A DNA stretch of 64,000 nt from Paraburkholderia azotifigens (lineage in GTDB: Bacteria; Pseudomonadota; Gammaproteobacteria; Burkholderiales; Burkholderiaceae). A program made the position numbers and the translations under genes. Under the pieces are notes generated by a model that saw only the letters and a program-made list of their open reading frames with translations, searched no databases and was not told the DNA's origin. Below are positions 26,378 through 34,591 of this stretch, piece after piece (the stretch's first letter is position 1; each line of letters begins with the position of its first letter). The stretch is taken from positions 1,240,001-1,304,000 of the forward strand of contig NZ_VOQS01000005.1 of the NCBI RefSeq assembly GCF_007995085.1, given 5' to 3'.

Positions 26378-27773
26378 TCATGTTGTCAACCTGTCGCGCG
26401 CGCAGTTCGCGATGACGGCCATCTTCCACATCCTGTGGCCGATTCTCACGATCAGCCTCTCCGCTTTTCTCGTGCTGGTCGAAGCGCTGTGGATCAGAAC
26501 GGGCGACGTGATGTACTACCGCCAGGCGCGCTTCTGGAGCAAGCTGCTGGTGCTGAACTTCGCGGTCGGCGTGGTCAGCGGCATTCCCATGGAGTTTCAG
26601 TTCGGCACCAACTGGGCGGGCTTCTCGCAGTACAGCGGCCAGTTCATCGGCAATATTCTCGGCTTCGAAGGCGCGATGGCGTTCATGCTCGAAGCGGGCT
26701 TCGTCGGCGTGATGCTGCTCGGCTGGGGACGCGTGCCGCGCGGCGTGCACCTGTTCGCCACCGCAATGGTCGCGCTCGGCTCGAGCATCTCGGCGTTCTG
26801 GATCATGGTCGCCAATTCGTGGATGCAGACGCCCGCCGGCTATGCCGTCGTCGACGGCAAGATCGTGGTGACCAACTATCTCGCCGCGATCTTCAATCCC
26901 GACATGGTGTGGGGCGTGTCGCACATGTGGGTCGCGGCGATCGAAACGGGCATGTTCGTGATCGCGGGCATCTCCGCGTACAACCTGTTCCGCAAGCGCT
27001 ACCCGGAATTCTTCGCGCGCTCGTTCAAGATCGCGCTCGCGGTGCTCGTCGTCGTTGCGCCGCTGCAGATCTGGCTCGGCGATTCGAGCGGCGTGAGTGT
27101 GTTCGAAACACAGCCCGCGAAGGGCGCGGCTATCGAAGGCCACTGGCACACCAACGCGCCGGGCACGGGCGCGTCGTGGTCGCTGCTTGCCTGGCCCGAT
27201 CAGAAAGCGCAACGCAACGACTGGTCGCTCGAAGTGCCCGGCATGCTGAGCGTGCTCGGCACGCACTCGCTGCACGGCCAGGTAAAAGGTCTCACTGACT
27301 TCAGGCGCGAAGACCAGCCGCCCATGATTCCCCTGCTCTACTACGCGTTCCGCGTGATGGCAGGCATCGGCTTCTGCTTCATGCTGCTCGCGTTCTGGAC
27401 GGCATATGCGCTGCGCAAGGCGCGCGGCAGCCTCGACGCGCTGCTGGCGCGGCGCAAGCTGCTGCTCGCGTGGGTGCTGTGCATTCCGCTGCCGTATGTC
27501 GCCGTCGAAGCGGGCTGGATCGTGCGTGAAGTGGGCCGTCAGCCGTGGGTCGTGTACGGGCTGCTGCGCACGAGCCAGGCGGCGTCGACGGTCGCGCCTT
27601 CGTCGGTCTCGCTCAGCATGGCGATGTTCTTCGCGTTCTATGTCGTGCTGCTGGTCACGTTCTTTGTACTTGCGCGCCGCTGGCTGCGCAAAGGGCCGGA
27701 CATCGCGAGCGTGCCGCCCGCCATCGTCACCACGCGCAGCGCGACGGCGCCCTCGTCCATCTCCGGCTATTGA
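26370..27773 (+). CDS. cioA: Cytochrome bd-type (cyanide-insensitive) quinol oxidase subunit I
   Basis: A 467-residue integral membrane subunit that carries the haems and oxidises quinol to reduce oxygen to water. Expected ligands are present: the histidine in AIFHILWP near residue 20, the histidine in GVSHMWVAAIETG, and the methionine of the MIPLLYYAFRVMAG helix. The signature GRQPW occurs in VREVGRQPWVVYGLLRT. The quinol loop is short and lacks the long insert of E. coli CydA, placing it in the CioA-type group. GAGGAG precedes the ATG, which sits inside the end of the YdeP-like gene. Such oxidases work at low oxygen and resist cyanide, nitric oxide and sulfide. Confidence 0.92.
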   Translation: MLDHVVNLSRAQFAMTAIFHILWPILTISLSAFLVLVEALWIRTGDVMYYRQARFWSKLLVLNFAVGVVSGIPMEFQFGTNWAGFSQYSGQFIGNILGFEGAMAFMLEAGFVGVMLLGWGRVPRGVHLFATAMVALGSSISAFWIMVANSWMQTPAGYAVVDGKIVVTNYLAAIFNPDMVWGVSHMWVAAIETGMFVIAGISAYNLFRKRYPEFFARSFKIALAVLVVVAPLQIWLGDSSGVSVFETQPAKGAAIEGHWHTNAPGTGASWSLLAWPDQKAQRNDWSLEVPGMLSVLGTHSLHGQVKGLTDFRREDQPPMIPLLYYAFRVMAGIGFCFMLLAFWTAYALRKARGSLDALLARRKLLLAWVLCIPLPYVAVEAGWIVREVGRQPWVVYGLLRTSQAASTVAPSSVSLSMAMFFAFYVVLLVTFFVLARRWLRKGPDIASVPPAIVTTRSATAPSSISGY

Positions 27774-27803
27774 TGCCGCCTACATTGCACAAGAGGTTGC
27801 CTC

Positions 27804-28793
27804 ATGGATAGCTCAACTCATTCGCTGCTGGCCTACGTCTGGTTCGGCCTGCTCGGCCTGATGCTGGTTTTCTACGTCGTGACGGACGGCTTCGATCTCG
27901 GCGTCGGCATTCTCAGCCTGCTGCGCACGCGGCGTGAAGACCGCGATGTGATGATCGAATCGATCGGTCACGTATGGGACGCCAACGAAACGTGGCTCGT
28001 CGTGCTCGGCGGCGCTCTGTTCGGCGCGTTCCCGCTCGCCTATGCGCAACTGATGCAGGATCTGTATCTGCCCATCATGGCGCTGATCGCGGGGCTCATC
28101 ATGCGCGGCGCAGCCATCGAGTTCCGTCATGGCGTCGAGCACGGTCCGCTGTGGGACAAGGTGTTCGGCATCGGCAGCCTGGTGGCGGCGCTCGCGCAGG
28201 GCGTCGTGCTCGGCAAGGTCATCACGGGGCTCGTGCCGGGCGAGATGAACGAGGGCTTCATCGCCGTGGCGGCCATCGGCGTGGTCGCGGGCTATGCGCT
28301 GCTCGGCGCGACATATCTGGTGAAGAAGACCGTGGGCATGATCGAGCAGTGGTCGCGGCGCCTCGGCGTGCTGAGCGCGATGCTGACGGTGGCGGCCGCG
28401 CTGCCGCTGACCATCGCGACATGGTTCTTCAGCGATGTCGGTATCGACCGCTGGTCGCAGCCGGCCGTCATGCATGTGCTAATCGCGCTCGGCATCGCGG
28501 CAGCGCTCGCCTTCGCGTTCATCATGGCGTCGCTGTATCTGGGCTCCGCGCGCGGGCCGTTTCGCGGCGCCGTGACGCTGTTCATCGTGTCGTTCGCGGG
28601 TCTCGCCGTCAGCCTGTTTCCAGACTTCGTGCCGGGCAAGCTGGGCATCGTGCAGGCGGCTTCCGACGCACACACGCTCGCGTTCATGCTGGCGGGCATC
28701 GGGCTGATTTTTCCGGTGATGATCGGATACAACCTGTACCAGTACTACATCTTCCGCGGCAAGGTGTTCGGCGAAGCGCATGCGGGCGAGTGA
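27804..28793 (+). CDS. cioB: Cytochrome bd-type quinol oxidase subunit II
   Basis: A 329-residue partner of subunit I with about eight membrane helices. The start shows the CydB-family pattern LLAYVWFGLLGLMLVFYVVTDGFDLGVGIL, with the conserved acidic DGFDLG motif. VWDANETWLVVLGGALFGAFP follows. It lies 30 bases after cioA and ends ahead of a strong hairpin terminator. No CydX/CbdX-like short frame is visible between cioB and that terminator, so the complex would need such a subunit from elsewhere or do without one. Confidence 0.92.
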   Translation: MDSSTHSLLAYVWFGLLGLMLVFYVVTDGFDLGVGILSLLRTRREDRDVMIESIGHVWDANETWLVVLGGALFGAFPLAYAQLMQDLYLPIMALIAGLIMRGAAIEFRHGVEHGPLWDKVFGIGSLVAALAQGVVLGKVITGLVPGEMNEGFIAVAAIGVVAGYALLGATYLVKKTVGMIEQWSRRLGVLSAMLTVAAALPLTIATWFFSDVGIDRWSQPAVMHVLIALGIAAALAFAFIMASLYLGSARGPFRGAVTLFIVSFAGLAVSLFPDFVPGKLGIVQAASDAHTLAFMLAGIGLIFPVMIGYNLYQYYIFRGKVFGEAHAGE

Positions 28794-28821
28794 GGTTTCT
28801 GCAATTCCCGAGTAACGTCCG

Positions 28822-28852
28822 TTTCTCGCGCGACTGCACGCCGCGCGAGAAA
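28822..28852 (+). terminator. Rho-independent terminator after cioB
   Basis: A perfect 11-base stem (TTTCTCGCGCG / CGCGCGAGAAA) with a nine-base loop is followed by a T-rich tail (TTCTT). It lies 28 bases after the cioB stop codon and ends the YdeP-cioAB transcript. The convergent hydrolase gene ends at 28891 and may use the same hairpin in reverse. Confidence 0.75.
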
Positions 28853-28890
28853 TTCTTCAGTCAGAGCGTCAGAGCATCCAGACCGTCAGC

Positions 28891-29763
28891 TCAGGCTTTC
28901 CACCCCTCGAGAAAGTCCACCAGAATCCGATTGACAATCTCCGGCTGCTCTTCATGCGGCAGGTGGCCCGCGCGCGGAATCGCGTGCGTCACGACATCGC
29001 GCGCCATGCCCTTCCACACGTTCGCCATGTCGAACATCTTGCCCACCGCGTAGAACGCCTCGCCCCACAGCGCGAGCGTCGGCGCCTCGATCAACTGGTC
29101 GGCATCTTCCTTGTCCTGCGCGACATCGACGGCGTTCGCGCGATAGTCCGCCATCGCGCCGCGCACCGCGCCGGGCGCCTCGTAGGCGCGCACATAGGTT
29201 TCGAACGCTTCGCCCGAGATTGCGTTCGGGTCGTAGCACCAGTCCGAGAAGAAGTGCCTGAGCCATGCGCGTTCCTTGCCCGCGATCAGCATCTCCGGCA
29301 AATCGGGCACCTGATGGAACAGGAAGAACCAGTAGGCGCGAGCGATCTGCGCATCGATCGATTGCGCGACGATGCGCGTCGGCACGTTGTCCATCACGAC
29401 GAGTCGATCCACGCTCCCGGGATGATCCTTCGCGAAACGCGTCGCGACGCGCGCGCCGCGATCGTGGCCGACGAGCGCCACGCGTTCGATCGACAGTTCG
29501 CGCAACAGCGCGCGCAGATCGTTCGCCATCGTCCGCTTGTCGTAGCCGCTCGCGGGTTTATCCGTGTCGCCATAGCCGCGCAGATCCGGCGCGATCACGC
29601 GATAGCGCTCCGCGAGCACGGGAATCTGGTGCCGCCACGCATGATGCGTTTCCGGAAAGCCGTGCAGCAGCACGACAGGCGCGCCCTCGCCTGCTTCGAC
29701 ATAATGCTGGCGAATGCCGTTCGCAGTGACCGTGTGGTGCGTGAGGTCGATCGTGTTCGTCAT
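28891..29763 (-). CDS. Alpha/beta hydrolase, haloacetate dehalogenase / epoxide hydrolase type
   Basis: A 290-residue cytoplasmic alpha/beta hydrolase. VVLLHGFPETHHAWRHQIP carries the oxyanion HGFPE motif. VALVGHDRGARVATRF has aspartate as nucleophile, as in haloalkane/haloacetate dehalogenases and epoxide hydrolases. The catalytic histidine lies in RAGHLPHEEQPE. The two arginines after the nucleophile match the carboxylate-binding arginines of fluoroacetate dehalogenase, and YWFFLFHQVPDLPEMLI matches its halide-pocket segment, with tyrosine replacing the usual histidine before tryptophan. The LysR gene just upstream on the same strand (147 bases) may regulate it. A haloacid or epoxide substrate is plausible, but the tyrosine change makes defluorination less certain. 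Confidence 0.82.
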   Translation of the reverse strand: MTNTIDLTHHTVTANGIRQHYVEAGEGAPVVLLHGFPETHHAWRHQIPVLAERYRVIAPDLRGYGDTDKPASGYDKRTMANDLRALLRELSIERVALVGHDRGARVATRFAKDHPGSVDRLVVMDNVPTRIVAQSIDAQIARAYWFFLFHQVPDLPEMLIAGKERAWLRHFFSDWCYDPNAISGEAFETYVRAYEAPGAVRGAMADYRANAVDVAQDKEDADQLIEAPTLALWGEAFYAVGKMFDMANVWKGMARDVVTHAIPRAGHLPHEEQPEIVNRILVDFLEGWKA

Positions 29764-29910
29764 GACGGGTTCTCCAAAGGTGATCCGTTAGATGCCGCGT
29801 GCGCGGCAAACGTCTATCGGTTGGGAACCAGTCTATTGAGCGGATGCCCCGCGATTAAGCCAGGGGCGGAGATAAAGATACTTGAGGACGCTGCGTGTAA
29901 TCCGTTCGGT

Positions 29911-30885
29911 TCAAGCGTGCTTCGCTTCCTGCTCGACCCTGCCCGCCATCGCGTCGATACGCTCGGCCACCGCCTCGAGCGCGGGGGTCACCGTCGAACG
30001 CAAATGAGCGAGCAGCGTACGGACTTTCGCTTCCAGATAGCGGCGCGACGGATACACGGCGAATACCGTGAACGGCCTGACCCTGTACTGCGGCAGCACA
30101 CGTATCAGCCTGCCGGCGGCGAGATCCTCGATGGCGGAATACGTCGCGAGCGTGCCAATGCCCGCGCCGTCCAGCAGCATCGCGCGCATCACATCGGGCG
30201 CATTGACCTGCAACGGCGCGTGCGTAAGCGTCAACACGTGCCGGTCGTCCATCGCGTGGGCGTTTTCGAGGTGCCATTCGTCGGGCGGCGAGACGGGCGT
30301 CTCGAGTTTCAGCAGCGTATGCGCCGCGAGGTCGTCGCGCGTGAGCGGCATGCCGTTTCGCTTCACGTAGTCCGGCGAGGCAACCATCACCGACCACGCG
30401 GAGCCGAGCGCTTGCGCGACATAGATCGAATCGGGCAGTTGCGTCGCCGAAATCAGCGACACGTCGTAGCCGTCCTCGACGAGATTCGGCATGCTCTGCT
30501 CGATTTTCAGCTCGACGGTTACGTCGGGATAGTCGCGCTGATAGCCGACGAGCGCCGCCGCGACCATGCTTTGCGCGAGACCCGGCGCGCAATGCAGCCG
30601 CAGCTTGCCCGCTGGCGACACGCTCGCATTGCGCGCCTCGTCCGTGGCCGCATCGAGATCCGCGAGAATTGCTTTCGCGCGTTCGTAGAAGCGGCTGCCC
30701 GCTTCCGTGAGCGACAGGTGGCGCGTCGTCCGATGCAGCAGCGCCGTGTGCAGCTGCTCTTCGAGCGCCGTGACGGCCCGCGAAATCTGCGCGGCCGTTA
30801 CGGCGTTCTCTTTCGCAACCGCAGTGAACGAGCCCGTCTCGACCACTCTGACGAAGACCCGCATGCTGCCCACGATATCTGCCAT
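29911..30885 (-). CDS. LysR-type regulator upstream of the hydrolase
   Basis: A 324-residue LysR-type regulator of the CrgA/DmlR-like group. The winged helix is MRVFVRVVETGSFTAVAKENAVTAAQIS with LHTALLHRTTRHLSLTEAG, and the effector domain follows from about residue 95. The C-terminus is extended by a short charged helix (EAVAERIDAMAGRVEQEAKHA). It lies on the same strand as the alpha/beta hydrolase, with 147 bases between them. No divergent partner is next to it: the DUF3331 gene upstream is also on the minus strand. The target is therefore uncertain, with the hydrolase the first candidate. Confidence 0.85.
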   Translation of the reverse strand: MADIVGSMRVFVRVVETGSFTAVAKENAVTAAQISRAVTALEEQLHTALLHRTTRHLSLTEAGSRFYERAKAILADLDAATDEARNASVSPAGKLRLHCAPGLAQSMVAAALVGYQRDYPDVTVELKIEQSMPNLVEDGYDVSLISATQLPDSIYVAQALGSAWSVMVASPDYVKRNGMPLTRDDLAAHTLLKLETPVSPPDEWHLENAHAMDDRHVLTLTHAPLQVNAPDVMRAMLLDGAGIGTLATYSAIEDLAAGRLIRVLPQYRVRPFTVFAVYPSRRYLEAKVRTLLAHLRSTVTPALEAVAERIDAMAGRVEQEAKHA

Positions 30886-31031
30886 TCATTGACCCAAGGC
30901 ATGGTGAAGAATGCTTCTCGCACGGCACATCCGTCCGCGGACGCAGCGTGCTCCCAGCCGGGGACTATGCCATATGCGCCGCGCGGGCCGCATCGCAGGG
31001 GACATCGCGCGACGCCGGCACAACACGGCGG

Positions 31032-31424
31032 TCATCCTTCGGAGGTCGCTGCGTCGCGCAGCACGGACGCGAGGATCATCGCGTCCGCATTGACGGGCGC
31101 CGGGCGCGGATTCGGCTTGTACACGGCGTCGCCGGGATGAATCGCCTGGCCGCTCATCGCGCAGAACCCCGAGAGGCGGGCGCGCGCCATGCGCCAGACC
31201 TGATCGCCGAAGCAGCCGCGCGTCGCGTCGCGCCACGCGATCGTGGCCGTCGACGGCGTCGGCCGGTCGATCAGCGTCACCGCGGCGCCGAAGCGTCCGT
31301 CGGCGCACTGCGCCTTCCGGCGCGACGACGCAGCGCCTTCCACGGCAGCCATCAGGCGGGAAGGCGTGCCCAGCAGACCGATGGTCTGCGTCCACGGATC
31401 CATCATGTTTGCGTTTGCCAGCAT
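31032..31424 (-). CDS. DUF3331 domain protein
   Basis: A 130-residue protein with the DUF3331 core: ATIAWRDATRGCFGDQVWRMARARLSGFCAMSGQAIHPGDAVYKP. The family is found mainly in Burkholderia and relatives and has no known function. The two cysteines (GCFGDQ and GFCAMSG) with nearby histidine and aspartate residues might bind metal or keep a small fold. The ATG at 31424 follows AAAGGAG. In-frame sequence upstream is arginine-rich shadow of another frame. It lies downstream of the AraC gene on the same strand, 67 bases away, and may be cotranscribed with it. Confidence 0.75.
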   Translation of the reverse strand: MLANANMMDPWTQTIGLLGTPSRLMAAVEGAASSRRKAQCADGRFGAAVTLIDRPTPSTATIAWRDATRGCFGDQVWRMARARLSGFCAMSGQAIHPGDAVYKPNPRPAPVNADAMILASVLRDAATSEG

Positions 31425-31491
31425 GTCGAAACTCCTTTGGAAAGCGATCGGTTCAGGCATTGCTTCTGGACTGTCGGAACAGCGTCGGCGC

Positions 31492-32451
31492 TCAGCGCGC
31501 GTCGCCCGTCTTCTCTTTCCAGCGGTGCGGCGTTTCGCCGACGAACTTCTTGAAGACAGTCGTGAAGTGCGCCTGCGAGCGGAATCCGCAGCTGAGCGCG
31601 ACATCCATCACGTTGTGCTTCGACGTCACGAGCAGATGCTGTGCGTGCTCGACACGCCGGCGCAGCAGATATTCATGCGGACGCAGACCTGTCGCGCGAC
31701 GGAACTGCGCGGCGAAATGCATGCGCGTGAGGCCCGCGCTCGACGCGATCTCGGCGAGACCGATGGGCTCGGCGAGATGCGCGTCGACGAATTCGATCAC
31801 GCGATTCATGCGCCATTGCGGCAGCGGCGCGGCTTCGCGTGCGCGCCGCGTTGCGCCCGCGAAATGACGGGCGACCACGCGCGACACGATCGCGAGACTC
31901 ACGCTGTCGGTGAACATCTTGCCGAGCGCGGCGTCGTTGCTTTGCGATACGGCAAGCGCCTGCCCGAGACGCTCGAGCACCGGATCGCGGATCAGCTCGG
32001 GATCGTCGAGCACGATGTCGCCGTCGCGCGTGTGCTGGAACAGATCCTGGTAGCACTCGCCGAGCACCTGCTGCGAGACGAACAGATGCAGCACATCGGC
32101 GGACGACGCGAACACGGCTTTGGTCGGCACGCCGGGCGCCGTCACCTGAACCGCACCCGCCGTCAGGCGGCCATGCACGAGACGGCGGCCGGCGTGGTCG
32201 AACGTGAGCGCCGCGCACTTCAGGTTCAGCCCGATGCAATGATCGGCGACGATTCCTTCGTTCGCCACTTCGAGCGGCGCGCTGCCCGCGTGCGTCCAGC
32301 GCGCGACGACGACGTTGTCGCGACGTGCCTGCGTATCGGTCGCCGAGGCGTTGACGCGCCGCCAATGCTGCTCGGCGACGATGGGCGAAGCCGGGCGTCG
32401 CGACACGACATCGGCGAGGGGAGCGGGTAGATCGAGCACAGTGTTATTCAT
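31492..32451 (-). CDS. AraC-family transcriptional regulator
   Basis: A 319-residue regulator with a C-terminal AraC/XylS double helix-turn-helix: IGLAEIASSAGLTRMHFAAQFRRATGLRPHEYLLRRRVE, then VMDVALSCGFRSQAHFTTVFKKFVGETPHRWK. The N-terminal domain has no catalytic motif and probably senses a small molecule. It is followed by the DUF3331 gene on the same strand. An IS630 element is inserted 90 bases upstream of its start, so native promoter elements further out are displaced. Expression could now depend on sequence at the end of the insertion element. Confidence 0.85.
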   Translation of the reverse strand: MNNTVLDLPAPLADVVSRRPASPIVAEQHWRRVNASATDTQARRDNVVVARWTHAGSAPLEVANEGIVADHCIGLNLKCAALTFDHAGRRLVHGRLTAGAVQVTAPGVPTKAVFASSADVLHLFVSQQVLGECYQDLFQHTRDGDIVLDDPELIRDPVLERLGQALAVSQSNDAALGKMFTDSVSLAIVSRVVARHFAGATRRAREAAPLPQWRMNRVIEFVDAHLAEPIGLAEIASSAGLTRMHFAAQFRRATGLRPHEYLLRRRVEHAQHLLVTSKHNVMDVALSCGFRSQAHFTTVFKKFVGETPHRWKEKTGDAR

Positions 32452-32543
32452 GACAGGTCCATCCGGTTCAGTGATGTGATTGCGGCTCGAAACAGCGTTG
32501 CCGCGATGGAATCAAAGTTAATCGCACGGACCTGGCGCGACTA

Positions 32544-32569
32544 GTCCATCGCGTCATTGAAATGGCACC
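32544..32569 (+). repeat. Left terminal inverted repeat of the IS630 element
   Basis: 26 bases beginning GTCCATCGCGTCATTG and ending GGCACC, matching the right end with two mismatches. The stop codon of the transposase lies inside this repeat. Confidence 0.9.
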
Positions 32570-33627
32570 GGGCGAATTCGCCGCGATGGATCGTTGTACT
32601 TCCATTTGATCGGCTTCGGATTCTTGTTGTGCTCACGGATATAGCGCATCAGTTTGCGATCCAGATCCTTAACGGTGGTGAAGACGCCTCGCGCGATTAC
32701 GTCGCGCTGGATACGCGCGAACCAGTTTTCCACCTGATTTAGCCAGGAGGTATAGGTCGGTGTGTAATGCAGCCGCACGTTGCAGTGTTGCTGCAGAAAC
32801 TCCTGCACACGTGCGGTCTTGTGACTACTGACATTGTCGCAAATCACATGAATTTCCTGTCTGGGCCGCTGGCTGGCGATCACGCCGGTGAGGAAGGCGA
32901 CGAACTGCTCGCTGGTATGGCGTGGCGCGGTTTTGCCGATGACTTCCCCGGTCGCCGTATTGAGCGCAGCGAACAGGCTCAGAGTGCCGTTACGCTTGTA
33001 TTCAAAGCCATGACTCTCGGCGCGGCCCGGTGACAGCGGCAACATCCGGTCCTTACGATCCAGCGCCTGAATGGCGGTCTTCTCGTCCACACAGAACACC
33101 GCCGCATGAGCGGGAGGGTTCAGATAGAGGCCTATCACGTCTGCAGCCTTGGTCTCGAAGTCAGGATCGTTCGAGACCATATGCGTATCGAGCCGATGAG
33201 GACGCACGCCATGCTTGCGCCAGATCCGCTGTACCGTCGAGGCGCCCACATCACCCAGTGCCGCAGCCAGCTTATAGCTGCTCCAATGCGTCGATCCGTC
33301 CAGAGGACGGCGTGTGAGCGTGAGTTTCAACACGCGCGCCTCGAGCTTTTCAGGTGGGTGCACGGGAGCACGTCCAGGATGGCGCGCATACAGGCCGGCC
33401 AGCCGCTCGGCCAGGAACCGACTCGACCACCGTGAAATGAAGCGCGAGTCACATCGCAGCCGCTGCATGATCGCCTCGCGTGATTGGCCATCGTCAAGCA
33501 TCAAAATAAGCCGGGCACGCCGCGCGTTAGCTGCGCGCACTGTCTGGCTGCGAGTTGCTGAGAGCAATTGCTCGCGCTCAAGCGCCGTCAGATTCATCTT
33601 TTCCATGCATTTCATTGAATACCACAT
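32554..33627 (-). CDS. IS630-family DDE transposase
   Basis: A 357-residue transposase. The N-terminal third has two helix-turn-helix regions that bind the element ends (QSREAIMQRLRCDSRFISRW and YKLAAALGDVGASTVQRIW). The catalytic core shows the DDE triad of the IS630/Tc1 superfamily: aspartate in FCVDEKTAIQAL, aspartate in VICDNVSSHKTA and glutamate in WLNQVENWFARIQRD. The frame is open from end to end with no frameshift. The start at 33627 is the first ATG. An in-frame ATG at 33615 and a TTG at 33642, inside the inverted repeat, are alternatives. Confidence 0.9.
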   Translation of the reverse strand: MWYSMKCMEKMNLTALEREQLLSATRSQTVRAANARRARLILMLDDGQSREAIMQRLRCDSRFISRWSSRFLAERLAGLYARHPGRAPVHPPEKLEARVLKLTLTRRPLDGSTHWSSYKLAAALGDVGASTVQRIWRKHGVRPHRLDTHMVSNDPDFETKAADVIGLYLNPPAHAAVFCVDEKTAIQALDRKDRMLPLSPGRAESHGFEYKRNGTLSLFAALNTATGEVIGKTAPRHTSEQFVAFLTGVIASQRPRQEIHVICDNVSSHKTARVQEFLQQHCNVRLHYTPTYTSWLNQVENWFARIQRDVIARGVFTTVKDLDRKLMRYIREHNKNPKPIKWKYNDPSRRIRPVPFQ

Positions 33628-33629
33628 CG

Positions 33630-33655
33630 GGTGCCTTTTCAATGACGCAATGGAC
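33630..33655 (-). repeat. Right terminal inverted repeat of the IS630 element
   Basis: 26 bases beginning GGTGCC and ending ATGGAC, complementary to the left end with two mismatches. A TA target duplication follows at 33656-33657. Confidence 0.9.
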
Positions 33656-33834
33656 TAGCCGTACATAGGGTTGCTCACGCAGTCGAATGGTTGAGTCAAC
33701 CTATATGAAGGTTTAATAGGCGACCTTCGAGACGCGCACGGAAAGCTTCGTGCAATGCCCGAACGCGCGCGGCCGAACGCCGCACATACGCGGCGATCGA
33801 AAAAAACCGAAGAGGACGCGAATCAGGAAGGAAG

Positions 33835-33864
33835 CGAAACGAACGCCGTGGCGCGTTCGTTTCG
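33835..33864 (-). terminator. Hairpin after the response-regulator gene
   Basis: A perfect 11-base stem (CGAAACGAACG / CGTTCGTTTCG) with an eight-base loop lies 52 bases beyond the stop codon of the FixJ-type regulator. On the minus strand it is followed by a pyrimidine-rich tail rather than a clean T run, so it may be a weak or Rho-assisted terminator. Confidence 0.45.
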
Positions 33865-33916
33865 TACCCGGAAGGGATAACCGGTGGGACAGCGGGCAGC
33901 AGCCCGCCAGAGAGGC

Positions 33917-34591
33917 TCAGGAGCCGCGCTGCGTGCGCGGCGACGTGCCGGAATCGAGCGACTTCACGCCGAGCGCCTCGGCCTTGAGAACGAAATCGGC
34001 GAGCGAGCGCGACTCCATCTTTTTCATCGCCTGGCCGCGATGGATCTTCACGGTGATCTCGCTGAGGTTCATTTCAGCGGCGATCTGCTTGTTCATCAGG
34101 CCGCTGGCGACGAAGGCCATCACTTCGCGCTCGCGCGGCGTCAGCGACTCGTACATGCGCCGCAGATCCGAAATCGAACGTTCGGACTTTCTGCGCTCCG
34201 CATCGGTTGCGAGTGCGTTCGCGACGGCGTCGAGCATGTCCTGATCGCGGAACGGCTTGGCGAGAAAGTCCATCGCGCCCGCCTTCATCGCCTTCACGGA
34301 CATCGCGATATCGCCGTGCGCCGTCATGAAGATGATGGGCACGCGCACGTCGCCCGACGCGATCTGCTCCTGCACGGCGAGACCGCTCTGGCCTTTGAGG
34401 CGCACATCGAGAATCAGGCAGCTGGGCATGTCGGGCTTGTCGAACGAGAGGAATTCCTGCGCGGACGCGAACGCCTCGACGCGCAAGCCCACCGAGCGCA
34501 GCAGCATCGTGACGGCCGCGCGCATCGAATCGTCGTCGTCGACGACATAGACGATCGACGGATTCGGGTCGTTCATTTCATCGCTGCTCAT
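33917..34591 (-). CDS. FixJ/TodT-type response regulator
   Basis: A 224-residue response regulator. The receiver domain (residues ~12-125) has VYVVDDDDSM, the phosphorylatable aspartate in SCLILDVRLKG, MTAHGD and a FLAKPFRD lysine. The C-terminal LuxR/FixJ-type helix-turn-helix is LTPREREVMAFVASGLMNKQIAAEMNLSEITVKIH. The start at 34591 is chosen because AAAGGAA precedes it at a proper distance. It overlaps the end of the histidine kinase gene by 14 bases. An ATG at 34576 lacks a site. The overlap shows that it is the partner of the upstream kinase. Its DNA targets cannot be read from the sequence. Confidence 0.9.
   Translation of the reverse strand: MSSDEMNDPNPSIVYVVDDDDSMRAAVTMLLRSVGLRVEAFASAQEFLSFDKPDMPSCLILDVRLKGQSGLAVQEQIASGDVRVPIIFMTAHGDIAMSVKAMKAGAMDFLAKPFRDQDMLDAVANALATDAERRKSERSISDLRRMYESLTPREREVMAFVASGLMNKQIAAEMNLSEITVKIHRGQAMKKMESRSLADFVLKAEALGVKSLDSGTSPRTQRGS

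Larger units (their letters stand above)
32544..33655 (-). mobile_element. Complete IS630-family insertion sequence
   Basis: A 1112-base element with one transposase gene, 26-base terminal inverted repeats that differ at only two positions (beginning GTCCAT and ending ATGGAC), and a TA dinucleotide directly outside each end (32542-32543 and 33656-33657). That is the target duplication expected for IS630/Tc1-type transposition. Intact repeats, target duplication and open transposase frame suggest a recent and possibly active copy. It sits between an AraC gene and a two-component operon and interrupts no recognisable gene. Confidence 0.9.
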
